Origin: UBA6215 sp964484255 | GTDB taxonomy: Bacteria > Omnitrophota > Gorgyraeia > Pluralincolimonadales > Pluralincolimonadaceae | DNA length: 64,000 nt | Assembly (NCBI GenBank): GCA_964484255.1 | Contig: CAZAEH010000003.1 | Span: forward strand, 1 to 64,000 | Reading direction: 5' to 3' | Part shown: positions 36,653 to 44,585 of the stretch, piece by piece | Layout: every line of letters starts with the position of its first letter | Numbering within the stretch: the first letter of the stretch is position 1 | Made by a program: the position numbers and the translations under genes | The notes under the pieces: model-generated | Databases searched by the model: none | The model's input: the letters and a program-made list of their open reading frames with translations, nothing else | Told to the model about the DNA's origin: nothing

Positions 36653-36898
36653 ATGTCGGCTGTTGCAGATAAAGTTAGAGAGATAATAGCGAAGCAGTTA
36701 GGTGTGAAGCTGGAAGAAGTTACCCCCCAGGCGACGTTCATAGATGACCTTGGCGCGGATTCGCTCGATACGGTCGAGATCGTCATGGCGCTTGAGGAAG
36801 AGTTCAAGGCAGAGATACCCGATGAGGACGCCGAGAAGATGAAGACAGTAGGCGAAGCCATCAAGTATATAGAAGAAAAGACCGGAAACAAGGCCTAA
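36653..36898 (+). CDS. acpP: Acyl carrier protein
   Basis: 81 residues, acidic, with the phosphopantetheine attachment serine in DDLGADSLDTVEIVMALEEEF and the helix IV segment TVGEAIKYIEEK. A strong AAGGAGGAG site precedes it, in keeping with a highly expressed protein. It sits between fabG and fabF as in most bacteria. Confidence 0.97.
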   Translation: MSAVADKVREIIAKQLGVKLEEVTPQATFIDDLGADSLDTVEIVMALEEEFKAEIPDEDAEKMKTVGEAIKYIEEKTGNKA

Positions 36899-36907
36899 TA
36901 CAGCTTA

Positions 36908-38155
36908 ATGGAGAGAAGAAGAGTAGTAGTAACGGGCCTTGGAGCCGTTACACCCGTAGGCAATACCAAGGATGAGTTTTGGACATCCTTGCTTGCGGGC
37001 AAAAGCGGCGCCGGAAGGATTACGCAATTCGATCCCACCGGATTTGACAGCCAGATAGCCTGCGAGGTTAAGGGATTCGATCCCTCCCTTCATATAAGCA
37101 ATCCGAAGGATATCAGGAGAATGGACCGGTTTGTCCAATTCGCGGTCTGTTGTTCCAAGATGGCCATCGAGGATTCCGGACTTGATATTTCAAAAGAGGA
37201 CCCTTACAGGATAGGGGTCCTCGTGGGTTCGGGTATAGGGGGGTTGAAGGTCATACAGGACCAGACCCTCATCTGGAAGGAAAAAGGTCCCTCCAGGCTG
37301 GCTCCGTTGCTCATCCCCATGCTTATAGTGAATATGGCGCCCGGCCAGATATCCATCCAGTTCGGCCTGAAAGGCCCGAACTCCTGTGTCGCTACTGCAT
37401 GTGCTACCGGTAATCATTCAATAGGAGAAGCCCTCAGGCTTATACAGCACGGTTACGCCGATGTCATGTTGGCCGGCGGGACAGAGGCGGCGATAGTGCC
37501 GACGGGAGTCGGAGGTTTTTGCGCGCTTACGGCGCTTTCAAAGAGAAATAACGAACCCGAAAAAGCAAGCAGGCCGTTCGACAAGGACAGGGACGGATTT
37601 GTTATCGGTGAGGGCTGTGGTATAGCTATGATAGAGTCCCTGGAACACGCGCGGAAGCGCGGGGCTAAGATATATGCCGAGCTGGCCGGTTACGGTATGT
37701 CCGGCGATGCCTATCACATGACTGCGCCCGACCCTAAAGGGGAAGGGGCCGCGATGTGCATGAGGCTTGCTTTGCAGGATGGAGGATTGACGGTCGGAGA
37801 CGTATCATATATAAACGCGCACGGCACCTCCACAGAATTAAATGATAAGATAGAGTCCTTGGCCATAAAGAAGGTATTCGGCGACAGGGCGTATAAGATA
37901 CCCGTCAGCTCGACCAAGTCTATGACGGGCCATTGCCTCGGTGCCGCGGGGGGGATCGAATTTATCGCCTGCACGATGGCCGTAAAGGAGGATATAATAC
38001 CTCCTACCATGAATTACGAGACGCAGGATCCTGATTGTGATCTCGATTATGTCCCAAATAAAGCAAGGAAGGCCAAGGTGGATGTGGCGATATCTAATGC
38101 CTTCGGTTTCGGCGGGCACAACGCCTGCGTCGCCGTTAAGAAGTTCCTTCCGTAA
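36908..38155 (+). CDS. fabF: 3-oxoacyl-ACP synthase II FabF
   Basis: 415 residues. The condensing enzyme for elongation. The catalytic Cys lies in SCVATACATGNHSIGEAL, the first His in INAHGTSTELND, the Lys in STKSMTGHCLGAAGG, and the final GFGGHNACVAVKKF motif is present. The cluster contains no FabZ/FabA dehydratase and no recognisable enoyl-ACP reductase. These may be elsewhere. Confidence 0.97.
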   Translation: MERRRVVVTGLGAVTPVGNTKDEFWTSLLAGKSGAGRITQFDPTGFDSQIACEVKGFDPSLHISNPKDIRRMDRFVQFAVCCSKMAIEDSGLDISKEDPYRIGVLVGSGIGGLKVIQDQTLIWKEKGPSRLAPLLIPMLIVNMAPGQISIQFGLKGPNSCVATACATGNHSIGEALRLIQHGYADVMLAGGTEAAIVPTGVGGFCALTALSKRNNEPEKASRPFDKDRDGFVIGEGCGIAMIESLEHARKRGAKIYAELAGYGMSGDAYHMTAPDPKGEGAAMCMRLALQDGGLTVGDVSYINAHGTSTELNDKIESLAIKKVFGDRAYKIPVSSTKSMTGHCLGAAGGIEFIACTMAVKEDIIPPTMNYETQDPDCDLDYVPNKARKAKVDVAISNAFGFGGHNACVAVKKFLP

Positions 38156-38181
38156 CCCGAATAATTCGCAAAAGGGGTGAT

Positions 38182-39339
38182 ATGATGGATTATTTACTTA
38201 CAGAGCAGCAGATCATGGTGCGCGATCTGGCGCGCAAGATAGCGAAAGAAAAGATCACGCCCGTCGCGGCCGAGCATGATGAAAAAGAGACTTTTCCCTG
38301 GGAGATCATGAAGGTCATGGCGGAATCCGACCTTTGCGGCGTTTACATCGAGGAAAAGTACGGAGGTTTAGGCGGCGGCGCTATGGAGCTTTGCCTTGTG
38401 ACCGAAGAACTTTCGCGCGCGTGCGGCGGTATTGCCATATGTTTTGCTGCCACGGCCCTCGGGACGTACCCCATAATATTGTTCGGCAACGATGAACAAA
38501 AACAGAAATACCTCCCGGATATAGCGAGCGGAAAGAAGCTTGCCGCTTTTGCATTGACCGAGGCCGGCGCAGGCTCTGATGCCGGTGCCATAGCCACGAC
38601 AGCCAGGAAAGAGGGCGATCATTATGTCCTTAATGGCGTTAAACAATGGATAACCAACGGCGGTGAAGCGGAAGTCTACACCGTCATAGCGATGACCGAC
38701 AGGGAAAAAGGCGCGCGCGGGGCCAGCGCTTTTATTGTTGAGAAGGGTACGCCGGGCTTCGATTTCGGGAAGAAAGAGAAGAAACTCGGTATACGCGCTT
38801 CTGCTACCCGTGAACTTGTATTTAATGAATGCAAGATCCCTAAGGCGAATTTGCTGGGGCGCGAAGGTATGGGATTCATTGTAGCGATGAAGACTTTTGA
38901 TAAATCGCGTCCCGGTGTAGCAGCTCAGGCGGTAGGCATCGCCCAGGGGGCTTTGGACCACGCGGTAAAATATTCGCGTGAACGTAAACAATTCGGCAAG
39001 ACGATATCGTCGTTCCAGGGGTTGCAGTTCATGCTGGCCGACATGGCTACAGAAGTCGAGGCGGCCCGGGCCCTTACTTATTCGGTTGCCAGGATGGTAG
39101 ATACCGGGGCCAAGGATGTCTCTAAGGTCTCCGCGATGGCCAAACTTTTCGCTTCGGACACGGCGATGAAAGTCACTACCGATGCCATACAGGTCCTGGG
39201 CGGGTACGGTTATATGCGCGATTACCCCGTAGAGAAATATATGCGCGATGCCAAGATAACCCAGATATATGAGGGCACTAACCAGATCCAGCGCAATGTC
39301 ATAGCGTTGGAATTACTGAAAGAGCAGTTAAGAGGATGA
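38182..39339 (+). CDS. Acyl-CoA dehydrogenase
   Basis: 385 residues. A flavoenzyme of the acyl-CoA dehydrogenase superfamily, closest in look to short-chain/butyryl-CoA dehydrogenases. Motifs are FALTEAGAGSDAGAIATTA and VLNGVKQWITNGGEAEVYTV in the FAD and substrate region, and the catalytic Glu in QIYEGTNQIQRNVIA. AAGGGGTGAT precedes the ATG. The EtfB and EtfA genes follow with overlapping or one-base junctions, so the three probably form one electron-transfer unit. Confidence 0.93.
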   Translation: MMDYLLTEQQIMVRDLARKIAKEKITPVAAEHDEKETFPWEIMKVMAESDLCGVYIEEKYGGLGGGAMELCLVTEELSRACGGIAICFAATALGTYPIILFGNDEQKQKYLPDIASGKKLAAFALTEAGAGSDAGAIATTARKEGDHYVLNGVKQWITNGGEAEVYTVIAMTDREKGARGASAFIVEKGTPGFDFGKKEKKLGIRASATRELVFNECKIPKANLLGREGMGFIVAMKTFDKSRPGVAAQAVGIAQGALDHAVKYSRERKQFGKTISSFQGLQFMLADMATEVEAARALTYSVARMVDTGAKDVSKVSAMAKLFASDTAMKVTTDAIQVLGGYGYMRDYPVEKYMRDAKITQIYEGTNQIQRNVIALELLKEQLRG

Positions 39340-40142
39340 ACATAATAGTTTGCATCAAACAGGTCCCGGACACCCAGGACATAAGGATAAATCCCGAGAC
39401 GAACACCCTGATGCGCGAGGGCGTGCAGTCGATAGTCAACCCCTTCGATATGTACGCTATCGAAGAGGCCCTGAGGATAAAAGAAAGGCTTGGCGCCGCG
39501 TCAACGAAAGTGACGGTTTTGAGCATGGGCCCGTCTCAGGCTGAAGAAGCGTTGCGCGAGGCTGTATCCATGGGCGCCGATGAGATGGTCCTTATGAGCG
39601 ATCGCGCTTTTGCGGGTTCGGATACCTGGGCCACGAGTTATACGCTTGCAAAAGGCATACAGAAGCTAGGGAAGTTCGATCTTATCATCTGCGGCAAACA
39701 GGCTATAGACGGGGACACCGCGCAGGTTGGGCCCGGGATCGCGGCTACATTGGATATACCGCAGGTCACATATGTAAAGAAGACCGAGGACATAAAAGAA
39801 GGCTTGGCCAAGTTCGAGAGGATGACCGAAGAGGGTTATGAAGTCATAGAGACCCCCTTGCCTTGCCTGATAACTGTCGTAAAAGAGATAAACATACCGC
39901 GTTTACCGTCGCTTAAGGGGAAGATAAAAGCCAAGCAGTCGAAGGCGGCAGTCCTGGCCGCGAAAGATATAGAGGCTGACCCGGACAGGCTCGGCCTTAA
40001 AGGTTCCCCGACAGTCGTGAAAAAGATCTTTACGCCCCCGAAGAGGACCGGAGGCCAGGTATTGCAGGGAGAGGTCCCTGATATCGTGAATAAATTAGCG
40101 GATTCCATAAAAGACGTAGTCATATCGGTGAGCAAAACATAA
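39336..40142 (+). CDS. etfB: Electron transfer flavoprotein beta subunit
   Basis: 268 residues, beginning MNIIVCIKQVPDTQDIRI and containing GPSQAEEALREAVSMGADE, ICGKQAIDGDTAQVGPGIA and the family signature region around LPCLITVVKEINIPRLPSLKGKI. It overlaps the acyl-CoA dehydrogenase by four bases. It binds a nucleotide or second flavin and passes electrons between the dehydrogenase and the alpha subunit. Whether it bifurcates electrons cannot be settled from the sequence alone. Confidence 0.94.
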   Translation: MNIIVCIKQVPDTQDIRINPETNTLMREGVQSIVNPFDMYAIEEALRIKERLGAASTKVTVLSMGPSQAEEALREAVSMGADEMVLMSDRAFAGSDTWATSYTLAKGIQKLGKFDLIICGKQAIDGDTAQVGPGIAATLDIPQVTYVKKTEDIKEGLAKFERMTEEGYEVIETPLPCLITVVKEINIPRLPSLKGKIKAKQSKAAVLAAKDIEADPDRLGLKGSPTVVKKIFTPPKRTGGQVLQGEVPDIVNKLADSIKDVVISVSKT

Positions 40143-40143
40143 A

Positions 40144-41385
40144 ATGGCAGACAAACCAAAAGATTGTTCCATACAGATAATAGCCGGCAATTGTACCGGC
40201 TGCACCATGTGCGTCAAGACCTGCCCGTTCGGCGCTATATCAATGGTCGACTCGGCCGAGGCGAAGAAGGGCAAGCTTGCGGTGATAGATTATATGAAGT
40301 GTACTCTTTGCGGAGCCTGTGTGGAATCGTGTAAATTCAAGGCCATAGAGATGACCGTGTGCAAGGTCGCACCGAAGGTCGCCCTCGGCGATTACAAGGG
40401 AGTATGGGTGTTTGCGGAGCAGAAGAAGGGTAAGGTTCAGAGTGTGGTATATGAATTACTCGGGAAGGGCAGGGAGCTTGCCGACGACCTGGGTACGGAA
40501 CTCGCTGCTGTTCTTATTGGAGACGGTATCGAAGGACAAGCGGATGAACTCTTTTGGCGTGGTGCGGATAAAGTATACCTTGTTGAAAGTGCTGGGCTCA
40601 AAAGTTATCAGGATGAGCCTTATACGAATATAATCGTGGAGCTGGTCAAAGAGTTCAAACCGGAGGTCCTTCTTTACGGGGCGACATCGATCGGCAGGTC
40701 GCTGGCTTCGCGCATAGCGGTGAAACTTTATACCGGTCTGACCGCAGATTGTACGGGGCTTGATATCGATAAAGAGAAGAAAGTACTGCTTCAGACCCGT
40801 CCGGCGTTCGGCGGTAATATAATGGCTACGATCCTTTGCGAGAACTATCGTCCCCAGATGGCGACGGTCCGCCATAAAGTATTCAAGGAAGCGCAGGTCG
40901 ATAAGTCCAGGAAAGGGCAAGTAGTAAAAAAGTCCTATCCCGACAACCTTTTGGCTTCCCGTACCAGGATATCCGACGTAGTTGAGGAGGTCTCCTCAAC
41001 AGTGAATCTTACTGAAGCGGACATCATAGTCTCGGGCGGCAGGGGATTGGGCAAGGCCGATGGGTTCAAGGTCATCGAGGAACTGGCCAAGGTCCTGGGA
41101 GGCGCAGTGGGTGCTTCCAGGTCCGCGGTTGACGCGGAGTGGATACCGTATTCTCATCAGGTAGGTCAGACGGGAAAGACCGTTTGCCCGAAGATATATA
41201 TAGCCTGCGGTATATCCGGCCAGATACAGCACCTGGCAGGCATGTCCTCGTCCGAGATAATAATCGCGATAAACAAGGATCCCCAGGCGCCTATATTCTC
41301 GGTAGCCACGTATGGGATAGTCGGGGACCTTTATGAAGTAGTTCCGGCCATGACCCAGAAGTTCAGGGAGATACTTAAGAAATAA
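40144..41385 (+). CDS. etfA: Electron transfer flavoprotein alpha subunit with N-terminal ferredoxin domain
   Basis: 413 residues. Residues about 10-75 hold two 4Fe-4S motifs, CTGCTMCVKTCP and CTLCGACVESCK. The ETF alpha domain follows, with the C-terminal FAD site (VSGGRGLG, GASRSAVDAEW, YSHQVGQTGKTVCPKIYIACGISG within about residues 300-375). Ferredoxin-fused EtfA is known from anaerobes such as the caffeyl-CoA and lactate dehydrogenase complexes, where it takes part in electron bifurcation with ferredoxin. An anaerobic role is inferred from that. Confidence 0.93.
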   Translation: MADKPKDCSIQIIAGNCTGCTMCVKTCPFGAISMVDSAEAKKGKLAVIDYMKCTLCGACVESCKFKAIEMTVCKVAPKVALGDYKGVWVFAEQKKGKVQSVVYELLGKGRELADDLGTELAAVLIGDGIEGQADELFWRGADKVYLVESAGLKSYQDEPYTNIIVELVKEFKPEVLLYGATSIGRSLASRIAVKLYTGLTADCTGLDIDKEKKVLLQTRPAFGGNIMATILCENYRPQMATVRHKVFKEAQVDKSRKGQVVKKSYPDNLLASRTRISDVVEEVSSTVNLTEADIIVSGGRGLGKADGFKVIEELAKVLGGAVGASRSAVDAEWIPYSHQVGQTGKTVCPKIYIACGISGQIQHLAGMSSSEIIIAINKDPQAPIFSVATYGIVGDLYEVVPAMTQKFREILKK

Positions 41386-41412
41386 TTTCTCCTTTAAAAG
41401 AGGGGGATCGCT

Positions 41413-42990
41413 TTGGCAGAAGTCCCGCTTACCAGTACAAGAGAGAAGATCCCTTTTACTTCCAGCATTAATTTCAGGTTTATCCTGATATTCATACTGC
41501 TTGTGACATTCACCACTTTCCTTAGCGGGATGATCCTTATCTACCAGGGACAGAGTTCCCTTGAAGATGCCGTCCTCAAGAGGAACCTCACCGCGTGCGA
41601 GAACGTACGCAGCAAGATAGATAACTTCCTTCAGCAGGCCAAGTCTTCGGTCGAGCTCATGACCCTAATGCCCAGCATAAAGGATTTTGACCTCTTCCAA
41701 ATAGACAAGATGATGTACGAGATCATCTCGGAACATGAGATGCTGGATCCCGTGGCCGTACTTAACGAACAGGGCATAGAGATAGCTTCGCGAAACCCGG
41801 GTGACCAGAACAAAGACATGTCCTTAAGTGATATCTTCCTGAAATCCAAGAAGAAGAGCTATATATCGGATATATATTTTTCTTCAGACGGCCAACCTTT
41901 TGTGACTATAGCTTCCCCCATATTCGATTATGACAGTTACGGCAGGAGGATAGGCGTCCTTGTGACTGCGGTCAAGCTGCGCAGCCTTTGGCCTATGCTG
42001 GACCAGACCAAGATAGGCGAGAGGGGAATGATAATCGTGACAGACAAAAAGGGCAACCTTATATACAAAACAGGGGATACGGATACCGGTAACCTGTATA
42101 ATGACAATACGGTGAAACTTGCCCTTGAGGGTAAGGCCGGAAGCGCTAATATAGGCGACATGCTGGTATCATACCTTCCGTTGTCAGGGAATATCAAAGG
42201 CGCTGTCGTAGTAAAGCAGCCTGCCCAGGAAGCGCTTTACGGCGTGGCGAAGATGAGGAGCCAATCCCTAATCCTGCTTATCTTGAGCATAATGGTGGCC
42301 ATCGCAATAGGGCTGGTGCTTTCGAACAGCATGCTCGTATCGGTCAGGAAGCTGCTTATAGGTACCAAGATAGTCGGCGAAGGCGACCTTAACCACAAGA
42401 TAGACATAAAGACCGATGACGAGATAGGCGAGCTTGCCAGGTCGTTCAACATGATGACCATTGAATTGAAGAAACAGAGGGAGAGGGCCATAACGGATGA
42501 GTTGACCCACCTTTATACGCATTCCTACTTCCTGGAGACATTGAAAGCTGAAGTGTACAGGGCGAAGAGATATAGGACCAGGTTGTCGCTTATGATGCTC
42601 GATATCGACCATTTCAAGTCATTCAACGATAATTACGGCCACCAGGTAGGCGATGAGGTCCTGATCAAGATCTCGGATATGCTCAAGGCCAGTCTTAGGG
42701 AGTCTGACGTTGCTTCAAGGTACGGCGGCGAAGAGCTTGTAGTGCTTGCTACAGAGACGGACAGGGAAGGCATATACATATTGGCCGAGAGGATACGCAA
42801 GAAGATAGCCGAGGACGTTATAGTCGAATATGAGGACAAAAAATTGAAAGTTACCGTCAGTATCGGGGTGACAACGCTTTCGGAGGAAGATATAAAGAAA
42901 GATATATTCCCCCATGATTTCCTGAAGCGGGTGGACGTTGCCCTCTATCAAGCTAAGGACAAAGGAAGAAATTGCGTCGTCCAGATCTGA
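41413..42990 (+). CDS. Membrane sensor diguanylate cyclase (dCache-like, HAMP, GGDEF)
   Basis: 525 residues, TTG start with AGAGGGGG upstream. One membrane helix near residues 20-42 (FILIFILLVTFTTFLSG) and another near 285-305 enclose an extracytoplasmic sensor of Cache type (SPIFDYDSYGRRIGVLVTAVKL). A HAMP domain follows (VGEGDLNHKIDIKTDDEIGE) and then GGDEF with the active-site YGGEELVV. RESD lies five residues before GGEEL, the product-inhibition I-site. It should make cyclic di-GMP in response to an external signal. The next gene starts inside its 3' end, so it is coupled to the envelope gene cluster downstream. Confidence 0.93.
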   Translation: MAEVPLTSTREKIPFTSSINFRFILIFILLVTFTTFLSGMILIYQGQSSLEDAVLKRNLTACENVRSKIDNFLQQAKSSVELMTLMPSIKDFDLFQIDKMMYEIISEHEMLDPVAVLNEQGIEIASRNPGDQNKDMSLSDIFLKSKKKSYISDIYFSSDGQPFVTIASPIFDYDSYGRRIGVLVTAVKLRSLWPMLDQTKIGERGMIIVTDKKGNLIYKTGDTDTGNLYNDNTVKLALEGKAGSANIGDMLVSYLPLSGNIKGAVVVKQPAQEALYGVAKMRSQSLILLILSIMVAIAIGLVLSNSMLVSVRKLLIGTKIVGEGDLNHKIDIKTDDEIGELARSFNMMTIELKKQRERAITDELTHLYTHSYFLETLKAEVYRAKRYRTRLSLMMLDIDHFKSFNDNYGHQVGDEVLIKISDMLKASLRESDVASRYGGEELVVLATETDREGIYILAERIRKKIAEDVIVEYEDKKLKVTVSIGVTTLSEEDIKKDIFPHDFLKRVDVALYQAKDKGRNCVVQI

Positions 42991-44264
42991 CCCGGTCTTT
43001 CCTGTCGATCGTTTTCATTACGGTTGCCCTATCCGCGGATTTTCCAGTTCCCGCCGATGTCATCATACGCGATAAAGTCCTGAAAAAAGCCGAGACTATA
43101 CAGGGTATCGATTTCCCCAAGGGAACGCTTGTTTATTTTACGGAAGCCGGAAGATTGCAGTACGCCTACCTTGGCTCAGACCAGCAGGTATCGGGTATTT
43201 TTTTTAAAAAGGGTACCTCGGTATATTTCAACGAAGCGGGAAAGCTCGATTACGCCTACCTTGGCGCAGACCAGCAGGTCTATGGGATACCATTTGCCAA
43301 GGGCACCTCATTGTATTTCAACAGGGCCGGAAAGCTTTTACATGCCGTCTTTGCTGCCGATGAAGAGGTCCAAGGGATATATTGCGCGAAAGGCACAAAA
43401 GCCGGTTTTTATGATTCCGGGAAATTGCAATATGCCACATTGGCCAAAGACCAGGATATTCAGGGTATCGTTTGCGCCAAAGGTTTTCCCGCCGGTTTTT
43501 ATGAATCCGGAAGACTGCAGTATGTTACGATCCCCGCAGATGTCGATATGGGCGGAGTAAAATTCAGGCAGGGGACTTACTTCGTCTTTTATGAATCCGG
43601 CAGTATAAAGAACGCGTATCTGGTTTCGCCTACCGAGGTGATGGGTATCACCTGCGCCAGCGGCCCAAGTGTTAGTTTTTACGAGAACGGGAAAGTAGAT
43701 TGGGCGGTTCTCAATGAGATCAGCAAGGTACAAGGTATCATGTGCGCCAAAGGTTCCACCATAGGTTTTTACCAGTCGGGGAAATTGCAATATGCCACAT
43801 TGGCGGATGACCAGAACATAAACGGCGTATATTGTGCTAAGGGCAGTAAAGCCGGTTTTTATCTTTCGGGGAAATTGCAATTCGGAACACTTGTAACCAA
43901 GCAAAAAATAAACGGTATTCCCTGCGCTAAGTGCACGGTCGCAGGACTTTACGAATCCGGGAAACTGCAATATGCGACACTAGGCGAAGAAAACGAGATA
44001 AGCGGCATACCTTGTGCGGCGAACACAAAAGTTGATCTTTATGAATCAGGCAGCCTGCAATACGCTTCCCTGGCCAAAGACCACAAGATAGGAGAGACCT
44101 TTTTCATGAGGGACACCATAGTTGGCCTTGGAGAATCCGGGAAATTACGCTATGTGATCTTGGGCCGCGACCAAGACGTGCAGGGGCACTTTTACCCGAA
44201 AGGTTCAAAGATAAGTTTCGACGAGAATGGTAAGCTCAGGGAAACCGAAAAACCCGCAGAATAA
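42972..44264 (+). CDS. Secreted protein of thirteen 30-residue MORN-variant-like repeats
   Basis: 430 residues, TTG start at 42972 with AAAGGAAG upstream, overlapping the diguanylate cyclase by 19 bases. A signal peptide (SFLSIVFITVALSADFPVPA) is followed from residue 45 by a regular 30-residue repeat. The consensus is G-I-x-C/F-A-K-G-T-x-x-x-F-Y-E-S-G-K-L-Q-Y-A-T-L-x-x-D-Q-x-I-x, related in look to MORN variant (YwqK-like) repeats. It would form a long beta structure in the periplasm or outside the cell. In seven repeats the fourth position is Cys, elsewhere Phe or Tyr. Function unknown. Its position between a diguanylate cyclase and envelope genes suggests a cell surface role. Confidence 0.8.
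   Translation: MRRPDLTRSFLSIVFITVALSADFPVPADVIIRDKVLKKAETIQGIDFPKGTLVYFTEAGRLQYAYLGSDQQVSGIFFKKGTSVYFNEAGKLDYAYLGADQQVYGIPFAKGTSLYFNRAGKLLHAVFAADEEVQGIYCAKGTKAGFYDSGKLQYATLAKDQDIQGIVCAKGFPAGFYESGRLQYVTIPADVDMGGVKFRQGTYFVFYESGSIKNAYLVSPTEVMGITCASGPSVSFYENGKVDWAVLNEISKVQGIMCAKGSTIGFYQSGKLQYATLADDQNINGVYCAKGSKAGFYLSGKLQFGTLVTKQKINGIPCAKCTVAGLYESGKLQYATLGEENEISGIPCAANTKVDLYESGSLQYASLAKDHKIGETFFMRDTIVGLGESGKLRYVILGRDQDVQGHFYPKGSKISFDENGKLRETEKPAE
43104..44261 (+). repeat. Thirteen 90-bp coding repeats
   Basis: The repeat array of the preceding protein at DNA level: twelve complete 90-bp units and a shorter thirteenth. Most units have diverged, but the stretch GAAATTGCAATATGCCACAT at 43421 recurs identically at 43781, exactly four units away. 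This suggests recent duplication or gene conversion of a block of repeats. Confidence 0.85.
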
Positions 44265-44303
44265 GAACTCCTATCCGCAAGCCTTCCTGTAACAATAAAA
44301 TCC

Positions 44304-44332
44304 TTGACGAGCCTTGATACGTGTAATACAAT
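44304..44332 (+). promoter_or_regulatory. Sigma-70 promoter for the HTH/TolC-like/giant synthase operon
   Basis: TTGACG (44304-44309), 17-bp spacer, TACAAT (44327-44332). The leader of about 26 nt carries GAAGGAGAGG before the ATG at 44365. The rest of the gap from 44265 shows no terminator. Confidence 0.72.
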
Positions 44333-44364
44333 TATATACGAAATATGAGGGAAGGAGAGGCTAA

Positions 44365-44559
44365 ATGGATACAAATACGAAATATATAACAATGGATGAG
44401 GTCTCGAGATATCTAAGCCTCAGCGAGGGAAGTATCCGTAAGCTTATTAAAGAACAGAGTTTCCCGCATGTTAAAGTTTTGAGGAAATACCTGTTCAATA
44501 AGCTGGATATAGATGAGTGGCTTAAGATGCATTCTCAGGGCCTTAAGGCAAAAAAATAG
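44365..44559 (+). CDS. Small helix-turn-helix DNA-binding protein (excisionase/MerR-like fold)
   Basis: 64 residues. The sequence YITMDEVSRYLSLSEGSIRKLIKEQ followed by FPHVKVLRKYLFNKLDIDEWLK is the winged helix-turn-helix pattern of the excisionase-type family (helix_turn_helix_17). It is the first gene after a good promoter and lies 26 bases upstream of the TolC-like gene, so it may regulate its own operon. There is no integrase nearby, so a phage or transposon excisionase is unlikely. Confidence 0.8.
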   Translation: MDTNTKYITMDEVSRYLSLSEGSIRKLIKEQSFPHVKVLRKYLFNKLDIDEWLKMHSQGLKAKK

Positions 44560-44585
44560 CATTACCTTAACTTTTTAAAGGGGTT

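Noticed and set aside
38158..38168. Palindrome CGAATAATTCG between fabF and the acyl-CoA dehydrogenase as an operator or terminator
   Set aside because: Only five base pairs, with no T-run and no promoter beside it; likely chance.
43104..44261. Regular 90-bp repeats as a possible CRISPR array
   Set aside because: Units are contiguous, coding, diverged and without spacers; they are protein repeats.
44365..44559. Excisionase of an integrated element
   Set aside because: The fold is excisionase-like, but no integrase, attachment repeats or other mobile genes are present.
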